Below, one piece after another: positions 60,547 to 64,000 of a stretch of 64,000 nt of DNA. The DNA is taken from NCBI GenBank assembly GCA_916613615.1, contig OU744735.1, positions 57,466,082 to 57,530,081 on the forward strand. Reading direction: 5' to 3'. How positions within the stretch are numbered: position 1 is the stretch's first letter; each line of letters starts with the position of its first letter. The DNA comes from Steromphala cineraria (taxonomy: Eukaryota > Mollusca > Gastropoda > Trochida > Trochidae). The position numbers and the translations under genes were made by a program. Below the pieces are notes generated by a model. It saw only the letters and a list, made by a program, of their open reading frames with translations, did no database searches and was not told where the DNA came from.

Positions 60547-63500
60547 GCGCAGACTCCTAGATGAGAGTGACTTGTACTCAGTGGTGCCAACAGATGATCC
60601 TTCCAAGTATACATACCACAACAAAAACTGTCATGTAACAACGATGATAGATTATATTTTTGTCAATATTGACTATCTTCCAAGTATTATAGGTTATGAT
60701 ATCGATACTGATATTGCTTTCTGCATATCTTATCATCTACCTTTGCTTTTGTGTGTAACTTGTGCGCCAACAAATGTTGCCTATGGCTTAACTGGCGAAA
60801 GGCTAGTAATGAGGATACTATGCTTTATCGTTATGAGACTGAGAATTATCTTCGCTGTTATTCCAGTGATATATCCTAATTCTCTACCCCAAATGAATAT
60901 ATTGAAGAGTACAGTTATTATATCGTTAACTCACTTATTGCCTCATCTAATCTCAGCATTCCATCCACGGTGTTTAGACCATTTCTCAAGCCGTACTAGA
61001 GAAAGGATAACCTAAAACCTTTACATGATAATACGAGAAAAGAGAGGCAAATATGGGTAGACAATGGGAAATCTCACTATAGAGACAATGCTTACTTTTT
61101 GAAATATAAAAATGCCAAACGATTGTTTAGAAAACGGCATAGAGAGTGTAAGAAAAAGTTGGCTGAAAGCAAGCTCATGGAAGCTTATGATTCAGCAGAA
61201 ATAGACATAAATGAATACTTTAGGACTACCAAACGCTATAAGCGTAATACGGGTCAGGTTAATAAGCTTGTTTAAAAGGGTACTGACAGCACAAACGCTG
61301 AGGATATCTGTCAAAGCTTTGGTAAATTCCATAAAGATCTATCAGTTCCTACGATTGATGAAAATTTTGATCAGGATTTTGCTACTGAAATTACACAAAG
61401 CATCTGTTCTATTGAGCAACTTGAAGCAAATGAAGTATATGGTGTAAATAATGATATGTTACCTCTTATCAGACCGTTTACATTTGATGAAGTTTTATGT
61501 AAAGTTAAGCGACTTAAGACGGGCAAATCCCCTGGACCTGACACTTTGAGCAACGAACACTGTAAATATGCTGGGAGGTCCCTTATTAAACACCTTGTCT
61601 TATTGTTTAACGCTATTTTAGAGTATGAATATATACCTAGCAGCTACACAATTGGCTACATTCTACCTGTGTTTAAAGGTCATGGTAAAAGTAAAAGTGA
61701 CCCATCCAGTTACAGGGGCATTACTTTAACATCAGTCTTGAGTAAATTATTTGAAAGACTTTTACTTGACAGAATTGAAGATTGGGCAGAATCAACTGTT
61801 AACTTTCCGCATCCAACTTGGGTTTAGAAAAGGTGCAGGTGCCGATACAGCTGTCTTAACGTTATGTGAAAGTATAGCTTATTACAATGAAAGAAAGTCT
61901 AATGTTTTTTGTGCATTTCTTGACAACGAGAAAGCATTTGATCGTGTATGGCTTGATGGACTTTTCTTCAAATTACACACTATCGGCATTAGAGGTAAAC
62001 TGTGGAGAATACTACGTCTGTCGTATATGTCTATGCATTCTTGTGTTACTTTTGCTGGATTCAAATCTGACGTTTTTGATGTTAAACAGGGCGTCGGCCA
62101 GGGTAGAGTTATATCAGCATGGTTATTCTCACTGTTTCTTAATGACTTATTGTATGACCTCAATGTAGCAAACAGTGGATTGTGCCTTCCCTGGAGTAAC
62201 TGTCCAGGTATTTTCTTAGCAGATGATACTAGCCTACTCAGCAGTAGCCCTTCAGGTCTACAAAACTTATTGTGTATTACTGAAAACTATGCTAACAAAT
62301 GGCAGCTTAGATACAATGCAGGTAAAAGTGCAGTTTTAACATTTGTATGTAAATTGAAACATCATGTAAACCCTGAATTGTATTTGGGTAATGTAAAACT
62401 CCCAGTCAAATCATCTGTTGTATATGCTGGTGTTTTAATATCAACAGCTAAGTCCACTGTTGAACGTACTCAAATATCGTGTAATAAGCTTAGACTTTTG
62501 TGCAATGTCAATCATGAATTCGAACAGTATTATGGTGGTCTTAACCCCTTAGCTGCTGTAAGAATATGGAAGAGAGTTATTTTACCTTGTGCCTTGTATG
62601 GATGTCATGTATGGGGGAAGTTATCCCTTAAAGAATATGAAATGCTTGAAATGCTTCAGCGATACTTCTGCAAGAAAATACAAGGTTTTTCCAAGTGCAC
62701 TCCAAACGTGATTGTAAGAGCTACAATTGGTCTCATTTCTATTGAAATGCACATCGAGCAGCAAGCCCTTGTTTTCTAAGGTAAACTATGTAATGCAAGC
62801 CCTAAGTTTATCTTTAAGAAACTTTTCTTTTCAAGGATTGGGCAATATAAAAGCAGTTTATTGCTGATTCAAACAAGTAAATGGGAAACTAAATCTCCCA
62901 TATTTCATATACTTAATCTGGCTTCTAAATATGATCTGTTTGGTGAGATAGACAAATATATTTGTAACTCTCGATTAATGTCGAAGACCCAGTGGTCTGA
63001 TAATGTTAAACAGAAGATCATGGCTGCAGATTGCCAGATGGTACTTAAAGAACTCCATTGTAGATATTCTTTATCACGCTACATGTCAATTAGATCAGGT
63101 ACAGAACATCGCTTGTGGAAACTAGCCCAGGAATGTAAAGACAAGTTCTTTGACATTGCCACACTTATACGTGTCGGTCCACAGCCTTTACACTCTAGAG
63201 AATGCCTCTGTGGCACTGTAGCCCATGATATTATTAAACATGTTATGCTCTATTGTAATATCAACGGTAACGAAAGAGAATTGCTTTTTAACGATATTAT
63301 TGATATTTTAAATGTTGAGATGTCTGTACTCTTATGGAATGACGAAGAAGATACTCTTTTATCTTTTCTATTAGGCAATATACCTGTCTTCTGTGAAGAC
63401 GTATTAGATTACGATGTGTGGAAAAATATCATGTTAAATGTTAGCTCTACTGTGAGCAAATGGAGACGGCTATTGTAAATATCAAGTGATTGCAATATGT

Positions 63501-63573
63501 GAGATTTCCTGTTTATAATATTTTGTATCATGTAATCTTTAACTGATGGAGGAAATAAAGAATATCTAACCGA
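60547..63573 (+). pseudogene. 5'-truncated non-LTR retrotransposon (endonuclease C-terminus, reverse transcriptase, Cys-rich tail)
   Basis: The insert starts inside an APE-type endonuclease (MIDYIFVN, then ISYHLPLL in place of the usual SDHxP), followed by a linker and the reverse transcriptase. RT motifs: KTGKSPGPDTLSNE (61518-61559), YRGITLTSVLSKLFERL (about 61714-61764), LGFRKGAGADTA, AFLDNEKAFDRVW (motif A), QGVGQGRVISAWLF (motif B) and FLADDTSLL (motif C, about 62210-62236, catalytic DD present). The C-terminal part (62861-63478) ends with a Cys/His cluster (CLCG...H...C). Lesions seen: frameshift near 60785, TAA at 60877, TAA at 61273, a one-base loss near 61820 and TAA at 62777; otherwise the frames join smoothly, so decay is moderate. 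The 3' end is GGAGGAAATAAAGAATATCT then AAC. No LTRs are implied: the flanking direct repeat lies outside the element. Confidence 0.88.
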
Positions 63574-63703
63574 CAATACACAAACTATAACCGGCAATAC
63601 GCAAAAACACAATCTGCCTTTTCCGGGTATCTGTTGTCAAATTGACATGTTGACAGATATTAATCATGATATTATGAGATAATGATTTTAAAAAGGAAAG
63701 ACT
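63574..63703 (+). repeat. 130-bp direct repeat, right copy
   Basis: Right-hand partner of 60417-60546, beginning immediately after the 3' end of the retrotransposon. It carries the end of the 21-bp array and continues into the unique sequence that originally adjoined it. Confidence 0.9.
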
Positions 63704-64000
63704 TTACGTTAAGGTTAAGTTTAATCCATCAAATTAAGAGACATAATATTATATATGTTTGCGAACCCATTTCGATTAAACTCAATTTTAAGGTACAAGA
63801 AATGGAGCACTTTATTCTTCTTGAAAGTCAGCTTTGTAGCATAAAGTAACTGAAATTGGAAAATAAATGTAAATTTAGCATTCCTTTATTTTTTTCAAAA
63901 ATATAACTTATTCTATTACTAGTTTCGTTAGTACTGAGTTCAGTATGTACTGAATAAATAGCAGAAATGAACATGCTATACTCTATGCATTACTGAAAAC
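63704..64000. other. AT-rich sequence at window end
   Basis: No feature recognised. Confidence 0.35.

Noticed and set aside
59982..60624. Cys/Ile-rich minus-strand ORFs that look like membrane proteins
   Set aside because: They are translations of the degenerate 21-bp array and the adjacent retrotransposon edge.
60417..63703. LTR retrotransposon bounded by 130-bp LTRs
   Set aside because: The RT is of the LINE type with an APE-like endonuclease upstream, the repeat contains host tandem-array sequence, and no integrase, protease or primer-binding site is seen.

Overview
The window looks like a piece of an AT-rich metazoan nuclear genome, most likely a lophotrochozoan and probably a bivalve mollusc. 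The grounds are two intron-containing genes with GT-AG junctions, composite tRNA-derived SINEs, decayed non-LTR retrotransposons, many short terminal-inverted-repeat elements and very dense tandem repeats. Both host genes belong to families that molluscs are known to carry. Nothing prokaryotic (operons, Shine-Dalgarno sites, CRISPR) is visible. The taxon is an inference; no rRNA or mitochondrial marker is present.

Host genes. (1) On the + strand, 2350-7199 holds the 3' part of a glycoside hydrolase family 10 (xylanase-like) gene. Five exons join in frame and the stop is followed by AATAAA. The acid/base Glu is present, but the position of the catalytic nucleophile Glu reads Ala, so this looks like a pseudoenzyme or an inactive paralogue. 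The upstream exons are not in the window. (2) On the - strand, 18331-16292 holds a complete two-exon GT11 alpha-1,2-fucosyltransferase-like gene of 467 codons: a 40-nt coding first exon, a 636-bp intron, then one large exon with a signal anchor, a Lys/Pro/Thr-rich stem and the HxRRGD-type catalytic domain.

Layout. 0-9 kb: GH10 gene and its introns, with one MITE, a 28-bp minisatellite touching an exon boundary, and inverted repeats. 9-16 kb: non-coding, with a roughly 530-bp inverted-repeat element and a 31-bp tandem repeat. 16-18.4 kb: fucosyltransferase. 18.6-27.6 kb: MITE copies and the 72-bp and 37-bp tandem arrays. 27.7-31.1 kb: a 3.4-kb array of 17-bp AGCTTCATAT-type repeats with a 0.6-kb higher-order duplication. 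32-38 kb: a TIR element, 48-bp and 39-bp arrays, a short hairpin element and tRNA-like SINE heads. 38.3-42.0 kb: a 3.6-kb satellite-like array of about 77 copies of a 47-bp unit. 42-52.5 kb: mostly unannotatable AT-rich sequence with retroelement tails, a palindrome and a tRNA-headed SINE. 52.9-56.2 kb: a decayed non-LTR retrotransposon (RT remnants, then an RNase H domain with intact catalytic residues), interrupted by a MITE. 57-60 kb: a second hairpin element and a 41-bp array. 60.1-63.7 kb: a second, 5'-truncated non-LTR retrotransposon inserted into the end of a 21-bp array and bounded by a 130-bp direct repeat.

The two host genes show no functional link; the rest of the window is shaped by mobile elements and tandem amplification. 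I saw no clear multi-gene novel system. The observations most worth following are the GH10 active-site loss, the exon boundary caught in a minisatellite, the unusually long direct repeat around the retrotransposon, and the shared hairpin element family.
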